From an uncultured Acetatifactor sp. (GTDB lineage Bacteria > Bacillota > Clostridia > Lachnospirales > Lachnospiraceae): a stretch of 32,738 bases of DNA. Location: the NCBI GenBank assembly GCA_947627535.1, contig CANQWM010000035.1:1-32738 (forward strand). The letters run 5' to 3'. Numbering within the stretch: position 1 is the first letter of the stretch; every line of letters begins with the position of its first letter. The notes below the pieces were generated by a model. It did not search any database. It saw only the letters and a list, made by a program, of their open reading frames with translations, and had not been told where the DNA came from. Made by a program: the position numbers and the translations under genes. Below are positions 24,823 through 31,201 of the stretch, one piece after another.

Positions 24823-25759
24823 TCTCTTTCTCTTCCTTCCGCCTGTCTTTCCTTCTGCGGCCGGCATTCTGTTTCAGTTCATCCAGGCACTCTTGATACT
24901 GGTCGGAGGCCATGGAGGGATTGTTCCGCAGCAGATCGCGCTGAAAGAAATCCCGGATGCTGCTCATACGGTTTCTAAGCTCCACATTGACAATATATTT
25001 CTTCTTCAGCTCCGAAACCTCGTCCCTGACGCTCTCCGGATATTCGCCGGGTCTGTTGGCCGCCAGATTTTTCAGATGATCCAGCTTATCCTCTATGCCG
25101 GATCTTATCTCATCCATGCTTTCCAGAATAGCTTCCCTGCGGTTCTCGATGCTCTCCCCTGCGGATGCGATGATCGCATCAAGACGTTTATGAATATGCA
25201 GCAGCTCCGTCTTTGTGGATTTCATCTTCTCCAGCATATCCTTGATGTCGATAGCAGCCTTGAAGGAGAGGGCAAAATCCGCGCCGATGAGTACGGTAAG
25301 CACCATGATCACCGCTGTGAGAACGGATCCCGGAACGGCCAGGACGATCCTTTCCACCGGCACATGGACAACCCGCGTCAAAAGAACAGTGAACAGCCCC
25401 CAGGCCAGAGAGGATACAAGCCAGATATGTCCCTGGAATTGAAACCTGTGATTGGAGTAATCCCAGTAACGCACCTTAAACAGCGCTTCCATCGCTACAC
25501 CCGTCACATACTCCAGAATGGTCGCGCAGAGACACCCGACCACATATACCAGAAAAATATTCCCTTCCACGGGTTTCGACACCACCAGAAGCAGAATGGC
25601 CCCGCTGCCGTACAGCGGCAGGAAGGGTCCCCGCAGAAACCCTCTGTTCGTCAGTTTTCTGGAACAGATCGAAACATAAGTGGATTCGAAACACCAGCCG
25701 CAGAAACAATAAAAATAGAAAAAAGCAAGCCATTGAATGATTGAATAAGAATACATCAT
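24815..25759 (-). CDS. PF06541 (CmpB-like) membrane protein with C-terminal coiled coil
   Basis: The 314-residue protein has an N-terminal membrane domain (about residues 1-165, five or so segments) with the family motifs FCGWCFESTYVS, GFLRGPFLPLYGSGA and a conserved YWDYSNHRFQFQGHIWL. From about 170 to 314 it is highly charged and helical, most likely a coiled coil in the cytoplasm, ending in a Lys/Arg/Glu-rich tail. The family is annotated as putative ABC transporter permease, but no ATPase is adjacent. It starts 10 bp after the ylmH-like gene and ends the operon. Confidence 0.85.
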   Translation of the reverse strand: MMYSYSIIQWLAFFYFYCFCGWCFESTYVSICSRKLTNRGFLRGPFLPLYGSGAILLLVVSKPVEGNIFLVYVVGCLCATILEYVTGVAMEALFKVRYWDYSNHRFQFQGHIWLVSSLAWGLFTVLLTRVVHVPVERIVLAVPGSVLTAVIMVLTVLIGADFALSFKAAIDIKDMLEKMKSTKTELLHIHKRLDAIIASAGESIENRREAILESMDEIRSGIEDKLDHLKNLAANRPGEYPESVRDEVSELKKKYIVNVELRNRMSSIRDFFQRDLLRNNPSMASDQYQECLDELKQNAGRRRKDRRKEEKETQ

Positions 25760-25769
25760 AACACCCCTC

Positions 25770-26540
25770 TCATCTGTACACTGCCGCTTCCACAGCCAAT
25801 CGTCCCTTTCTTGTACTTCGTGGCTCGCCGGTCAGTGAAAATTTTCCAAAGCCTCTCGCGTTCACCGTCTCTCCCGTCTTTAACAGCCGGGAATTGTTTT
25901 CACACAGTCTGCCGTTCACATACACTCTGCCGGCACGGAACAGCTCCATACTCTTTTCCCGGGATATATGATATACCCCGGACAGCACCGCGTCAACGCG
26001 CAGTGACGATACCTGAATATCCACTGTCTCCGGCACATCCCGGGGCACATTTCCGATCTCCTCCGTCACAGTACAGCGCACGTCGGTATGGCGGACTCTG
26101 GTAAGGTTTTCACAGAGAAACTCCGCAATGGACTCCAGACAGAAGAGATATGCCTCTCTGTCGCCGGTTCTGATATCCCCCAGCGTTCCCCTGTCAATTC
26201 CCAGATTCATCAATGCCCCCAGAAAATCCCGATGGGACAGCTCATCCGCAAATTTCTGCTGCAGGGGGCTGATATGGATACACACAATGGGAAAGGGCAC
26301 CTGATACCCAAACGCTTCCTCGCTGCCGAACCGGATCACCACCCGCTCCGCGCCCTCGTACCCGCCGTTTAAAAGATAACCGGCGCTGCGCAGTTCTCCT
26401 TCCTGCTGCCAGAAGACTTCCTGCCCGGCCGGACCCAGGAAACCGGTAAAGGTATAGATTCCCTGCTGATACGATCTCCGGGCCAGATCCCGAAGTCTGT
26501 TTTTCAGTTGTCGGATCTCCTTTTCTTCTTCCTGCATCAT
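25770..26540 (-). CDS. ylmH: YlmH-like RNA-binding protein with S4 domain
   Basis: YlmH of Bacillus is an S4-domain RNA-binding protein linked to ribosome quality control and, by location, to cell division genes. The 256-residue protein has the family length, the N-terminal segment YTFTGFLGPAGQEVFW, HRDFLGALMNLGIDRGTLGDI (a YlmH hallmark), and a C-terminal S4 domain (SLRVDAVLSGVYHISREKSM, FRAGRVYVNGRL). Here it is not in a division cluster but between a G3E GTPase (3-bp gap) and a PF06541 gene (10-bp gap). Confidence 0.9.
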   Translation of the reverse strand: MMQEEEKEIRQLKNRLRDLARRSYQQGIYTFTGFLGPAGQEVFWQQEGELRSAGYLLNGGYEGAERVVIRFGSEEAFGYQVPFPIVCIHISPLQQKFADELSHRDFLGALMNLGIDRGTLGDIRTGDREAYLFCLESIAEFLCENLTRVRHTDVRCTVTEEIGNVPRDVPETVDIQVSSLRVDAVLSGVYHISREKSMELFRAGRVYVNGRLCENNSRLLKTGETVNARGFGKFSLTGEPRSTRKGRLAVEAAVYR

Positions 26541-26543
26541 ACC

Positions 26544-27476
26544 TTATGAGAAACTGATAACCTCTTCTCTGGGCGCCTTCGTCTTCTCCACGCTCACCGC
26601 ATGAAGAATGGGGCCTTCTCCCTTATAGTCCTCCCAGTATTCTTTGGCGACCACAGCCGTAACCTTTACCCATTCCTTCTGCCTTAACGCCTTCGCTCCC
26701 GCAAACTGGCAGGCATAGCCCAGAAAAGCCATATCCTCCGCACAGCAGGTCATTGCCATCCGTCCCGGCACAAAATAATCGTCGGGGAAATTTTCCGGCT
26801 TCAGCACCATTCCCACAAACTGCAGCTTTTTCCCCACATACCGCTCCAGATGGTCCATGGCATCCAGGTACCAGATCCCATATCCCTCATTATCCAGCTC
26901 GATGGTCTCCTGACTCAGATCATAGGGCAGATCCTCTTCAAAAATCTCGTTGATCTCCCCATTGGCATCCTCAAAGATCACGTCGGCGGAAGGGTTTACC
27001 GCCTTGATGTTGCGCCGGTATCCGCCCAGCTCCTCCCTGACATTGTCGCAGCGGTTAAAGATGATCATCTCGGACTTCCGGATCATTTCCGCCAGCAGGG
27101 AGCGCATGTTCGTGTAATACATCGGGAAGGTGGATGCGTCAATCGTCGTGATCTGCTGCTCGATCTTCCAGTGCCAGGGCAGCTTCGCGTTTTTATAGTT
27201 CCACATACCGTTGAACTCAATAATGATCCGCTCCGGCTTATGCTTTTTATCCAGTTCCATCAGGTTGGCGGGATTAAACTCCGCCTCTGATTCCACAAGT
27301 TCCACAACCGTGTGGCTTCTCTTTAACAGCGCCTCGTCGTATTCATTCTCACCCTCCTCACAGAGGATCAGAAGCGTTGTCCCCCTCACCTGAAAATACG
27401 GCTGATCCAACGTAAAACAGATAAATTCCGTTTTGCCGCTCTCCAGGAATCCGTTAATCACATATACAGGTTTCAT
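26544..27476 (-). CDS. G3E-type GTPase fused to a YcgQ-like C-terminal domain
   Basis: The 310-residue protein has a CobW/COG0523-type GTPase half: P-loop GFLESGKTEF (residues 9-18), ERIIIEFNGMW in the Walker B region, and a guanine motif NRCD (141-144). The metal-binding CxCC motif that follows the P-loop in metallochaperones is absent (that region reads LLILCEEGENEYDEALL). Residues about 215-295 match the C-terminal domain of YcgQ (TIGR03943/DUF1980): FVGMVLKPENFPDDYFVPGRMAMTCCAED and WVKVTAVV. CobW_C is replaced by this domain. It lies 54 bp after the His-rich G3E gene. A role in zinc handling is likely by family and neighbour; not proven. Confidence 0.85.
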   Translation of the reverse strand: MKPVYVINGFLESGKTEFICFTLDQPYFQVRGTTLLILCEEGENEYDEALLKRSHTVVELVESEAEFNPANLMELDKKHKPERIIIEFNGMWNYKNAKLPWHWKIEQQITTIDASTFPMYYTNMRSLLAEMIRKSEMIIFNRCDNVREELGGYRRNIKAVNPSADVIFEDANGEINEIFEEDLPYDLSQETIELDNEGYGIWYLDAMDHLERYVGKKLQFVGMVLKPENFPDDYFVPGRMAMTCCAEDMAFLGYACQFAGAKALRQKEWVKVTAVVAKEYWEDYKGEGPILHAVSVEKTKAPREEVISFS

Positions 27477-27530
27477 CCTGCTTTCCGCCTTTCCAACTTC
27501 TCATTTTGCACCGCGCTGCCCCGCGTCCCC

Positions 27531-28769
27531 TTAAGCGCCAAACAGCGCTTCCAGCTTCTCTTCCTTCAGTTCGGCGCCGATGACGCAGAGTTTTCCCGTC
27601 ACCTCCGGCCTGCCGTTTCTGATCTCGTGTTCCTGGGGAACATAATCAAAATAAAGCCAGGTTCCGTCTCCGGCGGGCACCATGCCTTTCGCCCGAAGGA
27701 TGGCGCCATACTCGCCGCTGTCCAGAGCTGTAAAGATGCTCTCCAGCTTTTCCGCGGTGTATGCGGCGGGCGTCTCTTTTCCCCAGCTTGTAAATACCTC
27801 GTCCGCATGATGATGGCCGTGATGGTCATGACCGCAGCTGCAGCTGCCGTCGTGGTGATGGTGGTGATGCTCGTGTTCCTCGTCCTCGTCCTCATCATTT
27901 TCGTCATGATGGTGATGAGGATGCTCGTGTTCCTCGTCCTCGTCCTCATCATTTTCGTCATGATGGTGATGATGATGCTCGTGTTCCTCATCTTCGTCAT
28001 CGTCGTCATGATGGCGATGCTCGTGCTCCTCCTCATCATCGTCATCATCGTCGTCATGATGATGGTGATGATGGTGCTCGTGTTCGTCGTCCTCATCGTC
28101 GTCATGATGGTGATGGTGCTCGTGTTCGTCCTGTACCGACTGAAGCATTTCCCGCATCATCTCGTCCAGCGTGTCCGCGCCTTCGATGGTCTCCAGAACA
28201 TTCTTTCCGTCCAGCTGATCCAGCGGCGTGGTGATAACAGTCGCCGTGGCGTTGTACTGACGGATCATCTGGACACATTCCTCCAGTTTTTCCGCCGTCA
28301 CCTTGTCCGTTCTGCTTAAGAGAATGGTTCCGGCGAACTGGATCTGATTGATAAAGAACTCTCCAAAGTTCTTGACATACATTTTCGCCTTGGAAGCGTC
28401 CACCACGGCCACGGCGCTGTTGACCCTGACATTTAGCTCCGCCGCCACGTTCTCCACCGCCTTCAGCACATCGGAAAGCTTTCCCACGCCAGAGGGCTCG
28501 ATCAGAATACGCTCCGGCGCATAGGTGGAAATCACCTCTTTCAGCGAGGTGCCGAAGTCTCCTACCAGGGAGCAGCAGATACAGCCGGAATTCATTTCCT
28601 TGATCTCAATGCCGGATTCTTTTAAAAAGCCTCCGTCGATTCCGATCTCACCGAACTCGTTCTCGATCAGGACCGTCTTGCTCCCGTCCAGCGCCTCCTT
28701 CAAAAGCTTCTTGATCAGGGTCGTTTTTCCCGCCCCAAGAAATCCCGAAAACACATCTATTTTTGTCAT
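27531..28769 (-). CDS. G3E (CobW/COG0523) GTPase with long His/Asp/Glu-rich repeat, putative zinc metallochaperone
   Basis: COG0523 GTPases deliver metals to client enzymes. In 412 residues: P-loop GFLGAGKTTL (9-18), the metal site CICC (63-66) in MNSGCICCSL, ILIEPSGVG, guanine motif SRTD, then a 105-residue insert (about 216-321) of alternating His and Asp/Glu blocks ending in CSCGHDHHGHHH, and a C-terminal CobW_C domain (GMVPAGDGTWLYFDYVPQ). The insert is unusually long and built from 54-bp DNA repeats. The two G3E genes are probably co-transcribed. No clear Zur-type site was seen upstream. Confidence 0.93.
   Translation of the reverse strand: MTKIDVFSGFLGAGKTTLIKKLLKEALDGSKTVLIENEFGEIGIDGGFLKESGIEIKEMNSGCICCSLVGDFGTSLKEVISTYAPERILIEPSGVGKLSDVLKAVENVAAELNVRVNSAVAVVDASKAKMYVKNFGEFFINQIQFAGTILLSRTDKVTAEKLEECVQMIRQYNATATVITTPLDQLDGKNVLETIEGADTLDEMMREMLQSVQDEHEHHHHHDDDEDDEHEHHHHHHHDDDDDDDEEEHEHRHHDDDDEDEEHEHHHHHHDENDEDEDEEHEHPHHHHDENDEDEDEEHEHHHHHHDGSCSCGHDHHGHHHADEVFTSWGKETPAAYTAEKLESIFTALDSGEYGAILRAKGMVPAGDGTWLYFDYVPQEHEIRNGRPEVTGKLCVIGAELKEEKLEALFGA
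27867..28028. repeat. 54-bp tandem repeats coding the His-rich insert
   Basis: Copies begin at 27867 and 27921 and are identical apart from one base near the end; a third, diverged copy begins at 27975. The period of 54 bp equals 18 codons, each coding a block of the form HEHxHHHHDENDEDEDEE. Further degenerate blocks continue to about 28125. Being in frame, gain or loss of copies would change the insert length without breaking the protein. Confidence 0.85.
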
Positions 28770-28827
28770 TGCTGTCCATCCTTTCTCCTGCTTTGCTGCA
28801 GGAATGCATTTTTAACATAATCAGCTA

Positions 28828-29499
28828 TTATAGATCCTGTGTAAAACTTTTTCTCATCTTTTCCCCTCGTTCCATGGCGTCTTTAACAATTCTTATCAAG
28901 TATTCCGGCTGAGAGCGGTCCCCTAATCCGTCTGAAAACTTTGCTGAAGCTGCCACCAAAGCAGTCCTGGTATATTCGCCATTATCTTTGAATAAACCTC
29001 TGTCAAGTCCAAATCCCCTGCTTTCAGCAAAGTCACAGCAAAAAGTCACCGTTGTTCTTGTGTTTCCCTCACGGAACGGATGCACTTTCCACAAGTCTGC
29101 CATATACCGGGAAAATTCCGCCGCTTTCTGATCCAATGACAAACTTTGCCAACTTACTTTTTTCATATTTGTCAAAATAATACTGGCATCTCGCTGCACA
29201 TCATCACACGGCGAATATTCGACTGATAATCCTCCTAATGCTTTCTCCGGCTTTTCTATATTAATGATCCTTTGCGATCCGGCCCATTCATATATATCGC
29301 CAAAAATTTTTTCATGAATTTTGCACAAATGAGCAAAGGTAAAATCGCCCTGAACGGGCATCTGACTCAGCTGGCGCATTGCAACGCCCGTTATTTCAGA
29401 TTCCGTTTTGCGCAATTCTTCATTGTCTGTTATTCCTAGATTGTTTTTAAGTATTCCCGTTTGCCGGTTAATATACGGATCAACATATGCCTTCTTCAC
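28828..29499 (-). CDS. Fic family protein (putative AMPylating toxin)
   Basis: Fic domains transfer AMP (or related groups) from nucleotides to target hydroxyls. The 223-residue protein has the N-terminal element IFGDIYEWAGSQRIINI, the flap region YSPCDD, and the Fic motif HPFREGNTRTT at 140-150. The catalytic His140 and the anion-hole GN are present, but the canonical second Gly is Thr and the final Arg is Val151, which may alter nucleotide binding. It overlaps its antitoxin by 4 bp (ATGA). GC content here is clearly lower than in the flanks, suggesting acquisition. It ends 58 bp before the His-rich G3E gene. Confidence 0.9.
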   Translation of the reverse strand: MKKAYVDPYINRQTGILKNNLGITDNEELRKTESEITGVAMRQLSQMPVQGDFTFAHLCKIHEKIFGDIYEWAGSQRIINIEKPEKALGGLSVEYSPCDDVQRDASIILTNMKKVSWQSLSLDQKAAEFSRYMADLWKVHPFREGNTRTTVTFCCDFAESRGFGLDRGLFKDNGEYTRTALVAASAKFSDGLGDRSQPEYLIRIVKDAMERGEKMRKSFTQDL

Positions 29500-29702
29500 T
29501 GGTATCTCCCTGTCTTATCATGTTTTTTTAAGATAATCCATTTCATTTCATCCAATGTAATTTCTCCATTGATTTCCTTTTCTACCAAATCCAAATATTC
29601 CTGATCCGGTTTCACCCCATCCACCTGCATCATTCCGATAGCAAAATTCCATGCTCTTCTTTTGTCTTCTTTGGTAAACTCCTTTTTATTCTGTAATTCC
29701 AT
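29496..29702 (-). CDS. VbhA-like antitoxin of the Fic protein
   Basis: Small partner placed directly before the fic gene with an ATGA overlap, as in VbhA-VbhT modules. The 68-residue protein has the helical layout of the VbhA family: KRRAWNFAIGMMQVDGVKP, then LDLVEKEINGEITLDEM. The usual inhibitory motif [S/T]xxxE[G/N] is altered here to MMQVDG (Met for Ser/Thr, Asp for Glu). ATG 29702 has GGGAGG at a good spacing; ATG 29708 two codons earlier is in frame but too close to it. Confidence 0.8.
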   Translation of the reverse strand: MELQNKKEFTKEDKRRAWNFAIGMMQVDGVKPDQEYLDLVEKEINGEITLDEMKWIILKKHDKTGRYQ

Positions 29703-29760
29703 CGTCATTACCTCCCTGCATCCTTTTCTCTATTGCTGCCATCCTATCTGCCTCGGACAT
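29686..29760 (-). CDS. Micro-ORF of unit A (MSxADR leader, 24 aa)
   Basis: Starts MSEADRMAAIEKRMQGG and runs into the start of the antitoxin gene in another frame. Homologous micro-ORFs precede both orphan antitoxins. Its ATG is 2 nt after a TAA that would end the broken small ORF upstream. It may be a leader peptide used for translational coupling, or a gene fragment. Confidence 0.4.
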   Translation of the reverse strand: MSEADRMAAIEKRMQGGNDDGITE

Positions 29761-29762
29761 TC

Positions 29763-29947
29763 TTATGCTTTATACAGAAACACCTAATCCTCCAGCGCCT
29801 GATCTATGGCAGCTTGATATTCCATCTTGAAACGCTCCTGCAGACCTGCATCTGTCTCATTCATGAAAAAGCCGACTCCTTTTACGCTGGGTTCAAGCCA
29901 AATCTCTCTTTCTTATTAAAGTACCACAAAACAGCATTTAAGTCCAT
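29763..29947 (-). pseudogene. Broken small ORF of unit A
   Basis: ATG 29947 has GGAAGGAG nearby and reads MDLNAVLWYFNKKERFGLNP before a TAA. With a one-base shift near 29882 reading continues VKGVGFFMNETDAGLQERFK and then MEYQAAIDQALED, then an in-frame TAG (29784-29786) and a final TAA at 29763, 2 nt before the leader ATG. The end aligns with the ORFs of units B and C (YQVATDHVLEDYL). I read it as a former gene of about 61 codons, now inactivated. Function not recognised. Confidence 0.5.
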
Positions 29948-30197
29948 AAACAACATCTCCTTCCTTTCAAACAACATCAGCTGGGCAATTGACATTCTCT
30001 GTGGTGTATGCTATATTGTTATCAAAGCTGATGAATGTGTTCGCCTCGGGGAAATCGACCCCTATGGAAAGAAGCATTTAGTCAGCTTTTTATATCTACA
30101 GCAATTAAATTCCTCAACTGCGTCAATATCTTGTCATTCTCAATAGATAGAGACAGAAGTTATTTTAACATTATGCTTTCATCTTCCGGGACAATCT

Positions 30198-30374
30198 TTA
30201 TTGTCTGGCATATTGACTTATGACCTCATCTATTAAATCTTCAGATTTTCTTTTGCCGTCAGCCACTTCTATTAACTTTAGTATATAATCACTCTCAAGA
30301 TACATATCTTCAATGGCCATAGAAGCAACTACGTCTCTTACTTTTCTTGCTGCATCTGTATTCTTTACCTGCAT
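30198..30374 (-). CDS. Orphan VbhA-like antitoxin 1
   Basis: A 58-residue protein starting MQVKNTDAARKVRDVVASMA, with GGGGGA 6 nt before ATG 30374. The segment SMAIED fits the Fic-inhibitory motif SxxxE (last position Asp rather than Gly/Asn) and is followed by a helical C-terminal part (YILKLIEVADGKRKSED). No fic gene follows it; only the decayed part of unit A. It is almost identical to orphan antitoxin 2 in the first 25 residues and differs in the rest. The start is 2 nt after the stop of the leader micro-ORF. Confidence 0.75.
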   Translation of the reverse strand: MQVKNTDAARKVRDVVASMAIEDMYLESDYILKLIEVADGKRKSEDLIDEVISQYARQ

Positions 30375-30376
30375 AT

Positions 30377-30430
30377 TTAATCCCCCATCCATCTTTTCTT
30401 TATTGCTGCCATCCTATCTGCTTTGGACAT
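30377..30430 (-). CDS. Micro-ORF of unit B (17 aa leader)
   Basis: Codes MSKADRMAAIKKRWMGD. The TAA is 2 nt before the antitoxin ATG and its last codons contain the GGGGGA ribosome site of the antitoxin, so ribosomes on this ORF would end right at the antitoxin start. Conserved in all three units. Confidence 0.45.
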   Translation of the reverse strand: MSKADRMAAIKKRWMGD

Positions 30431-30432
30431 TC

Positions 30433-30549
30433 TTATCTTTTTACCTTTTTACATAGAGGCAAGTAATCCTCCAGTACATGATCTGTGGCAACTTGATATT
30501 TCACTTTCAGTAACGGTTCAGCCCGCGCCATGCGCCTGCCTTTGCTCAT
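30433..30549 (-). CDS. Small ORF of unit B starting inside the palindromic element (38 aa)
   Basis: Reads MSKGRRMARAEPLLKVKYQV and on to LEDYLPLCKKVKR; stop TAA is 2 nt before the leader ATG. Its first twelve residues come from the palindromic element, so the insertion seems to have supplied a new start to a truncated gene. The same ORF is in unit C. Expression is uncertain. Confidence 0.35.
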   Translation of the reverse strand: MSKGRRMARAEPLLKVKYQVATDHVLEDYLPLCKKVKR

Positions 30550-30575
30550 GAAATGGCTGCCGGCTGAACTGTTAC
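30510..30575. mobile_element. 66-bp palindromic element, copy in unit B
   Basis: Arms GTAACGGTTCAGCC and GGCTGAACTGTTAC are inverted repeats with a single mismatch. The inner part has a second small stem (GCCAT/ATGGC). It is flanked on both sides by CACTTTC (30502-30508 and 30576-30582), which looks like a target duplication although one base separates the left copy from the arm. Too short to code a transposase; MITE-like or REP-like. Confidence 0.6.
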
Positions 30576-30823
30576 CACTTTCAAACAACATCAGCCGGGT
30601 AATTGACATTCTCTGTGATGTGTGCTATATTATTATCGAAGCTGATGAATGTGTTCTCCTTGAGATACTATTTCTCTATGGAAAGAAGCATTTAGTCAGC
30701 TTTTTATATCTACAGCAATTAAATTCCTCAACTGCGTCAATATCCTGTCATTCTCAATGTCATTCTCAATAGGTAGAAACAGTAGTTATTTTAACATTAC
30801 GCTTTCATCTTCCGGGATAATCT

Positions 30824-31000
30824 TTATTGTCTGGCATATTTATTTTTAACCTCTTCTATTAATTCCTCATAAGTTCTTTTTCCTTCTCCTGCTTCTATCA
30901 GTTTAATTATAAATTCCTTACTGAAATACATATCTTCAATAGCCATTGAAGCAACTACATCTCTTACTTTTCTTGCTGCATCTGTATCCTTTACCTGCAT
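30824..31000 (-). CDS. Orphan VbhA-like antitoxin 2 (58 aa)
   Basis: Translated directly from the sequence: ATG 31000, preceded by GGAGGG at 6 nt, to TAA 30824. It starts MQVKDTDAARKVRDVVASMA, keeps SMAIEDMY, and then differs from antitoxin 1 (YFSKEFIIKLIEAGEGKRTY). It ends in the same YARQ. The conserved helix with diverged C-terminal half argues for selection on the protein, not just duplication. No toxin gene adjoins it. Confidence 0.75.
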   Translation of the reverse strand: MQVKDTDAARKVRDVVASMAIEDMYFSKEFIIKLIEAGEGKRTYEELIEEVKNKYARQ

Positions 31001-31002
31001 AT

Positions 31003-31056
31003 TTAACCCTCCATCAATCTTTTCTTTATTGCTGCTATCCTATCTGCTTTGGACAT
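31003..31056 (-). CDS. Micro-ORF of unit C (17 aa leader)
   Basis: Codes MSKADRIAAIKKRLMEG. Like the unit B copy it ends 2 nt before the antitoxin ATG and its final codons hold the GGAGGG ribosome site. Substitutions against unit B include synonymous and conservative changes, with length kept. Confidence 0.45.
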   Translation of the reverse strand: MSKADRIAAIKKRLMEG

Positions 31057-31058
31057 TC

Positions 31059-31175
31059 TTATCTTTTTACCTTTTTACATAGAGTCAAGTAATCCTCCAG
31101 TACATGATCTGTGGCAACTTGATATTTCACTTTCAGTAACGGTTCAGCCCGCGCCATGCGCCTGCCTTTGCTCAT
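31059..31175 (-). CDS. Small ORF of unit C starting inside the palindromic element (38 aa)
   Basis: Same as the unit B ORF: MSKGRRMARAEP from the element, then KYQVATDHVLEDYLTL and CKKVKR, with TAA 2 nt before the leader ATG. Its frame is kept in both copies. Low confidence that it is translated. Confidence 0.35.
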   Translation of the reverse strand: MSKGRRMARAEPLLKVKYQVATDHVLEDYLTLCKKVKR

Positions 31176-31201
31176 GAAATGGCTGTCGGCTGAACTGTTA
31201 C
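31136..31201. mobile_element. 66-bp palindromic element, copy in unit C
   Basis: Same arms, interior and flanking CACTTTC (31128-31134 and 31202-31208) as the unit B copy, with a single changed base in the interior (GGCTGT for GGCTGC). The shared flanks show that the element was in place before the unit was duplicated. Confidence 0.6.

Larger units (their letters stand above)
29732..30401 (-). repeat. Tandem unit A of the antitoxin array
   Basis: Unit A (about 670 bp) carries, in minus-strand order, RBS and orphan antitoxin (30374-30198), a conserved non-coding or decayed stretch (30197-29970), a broken small ORF (29947-29763) and the MSxADR leader. It is alignable with unit B along most of its length, for example ACAACATCAG at 29971 and 30585. 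Instead of the palindromic element of units B and C it has about 120 bp of unrelated sequence. Bases 29948-30197 hold no supportable gene on either strand. Confidence 0.85.
30402..31027 (-). repeat. Tandem unit B of the antitoxin array
   Basis: About 626 bp, with orphan antitoxin 2 at its right end (31000-30824), the conserved stretch, the palindromic element and the small ORF at its left. It has an extra 12-bp duplication (TCATTCTCAATG, about 30747-30770) missing from unit A. Bases 30576-30823 hold no convincing gene; short frames are interrupted in different places in each copy. Confidence 0.88.

Noticed and set aside
24815..25759. ABC transporter permease role for the two PF06541 proteins
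   Set aside because: The label is a family name. No ATPase or binding protein adjoins either gene, so I describe them as membrane proteins only.
27867..28125. CRISPR-like periodic sequence
   Set aside because: The repeats are contiguous without spacers and in frame with a G3E GTPase; they code His/Asp/Glu blocks.
28770..28827. Zur-type zinc operator before the His-rich G3E gene
   Set aside because: The 58-bp gap holds a TATAAT-like string at the end of fic and an RBS, but no clear inverted repeat of the Zur type.
29970..30197. Decayed gene on the minus strand after each orphan antitoxin (candidate toxin remnant)
   Set aside because: I read all frames for a Fic remnant. Short stretches such as ILTQLRNLIAVDIKS and GVDFPE-ENTFISFDNN are shared by copies, but stops interrupt each frame and nothing matches Fic motifs.
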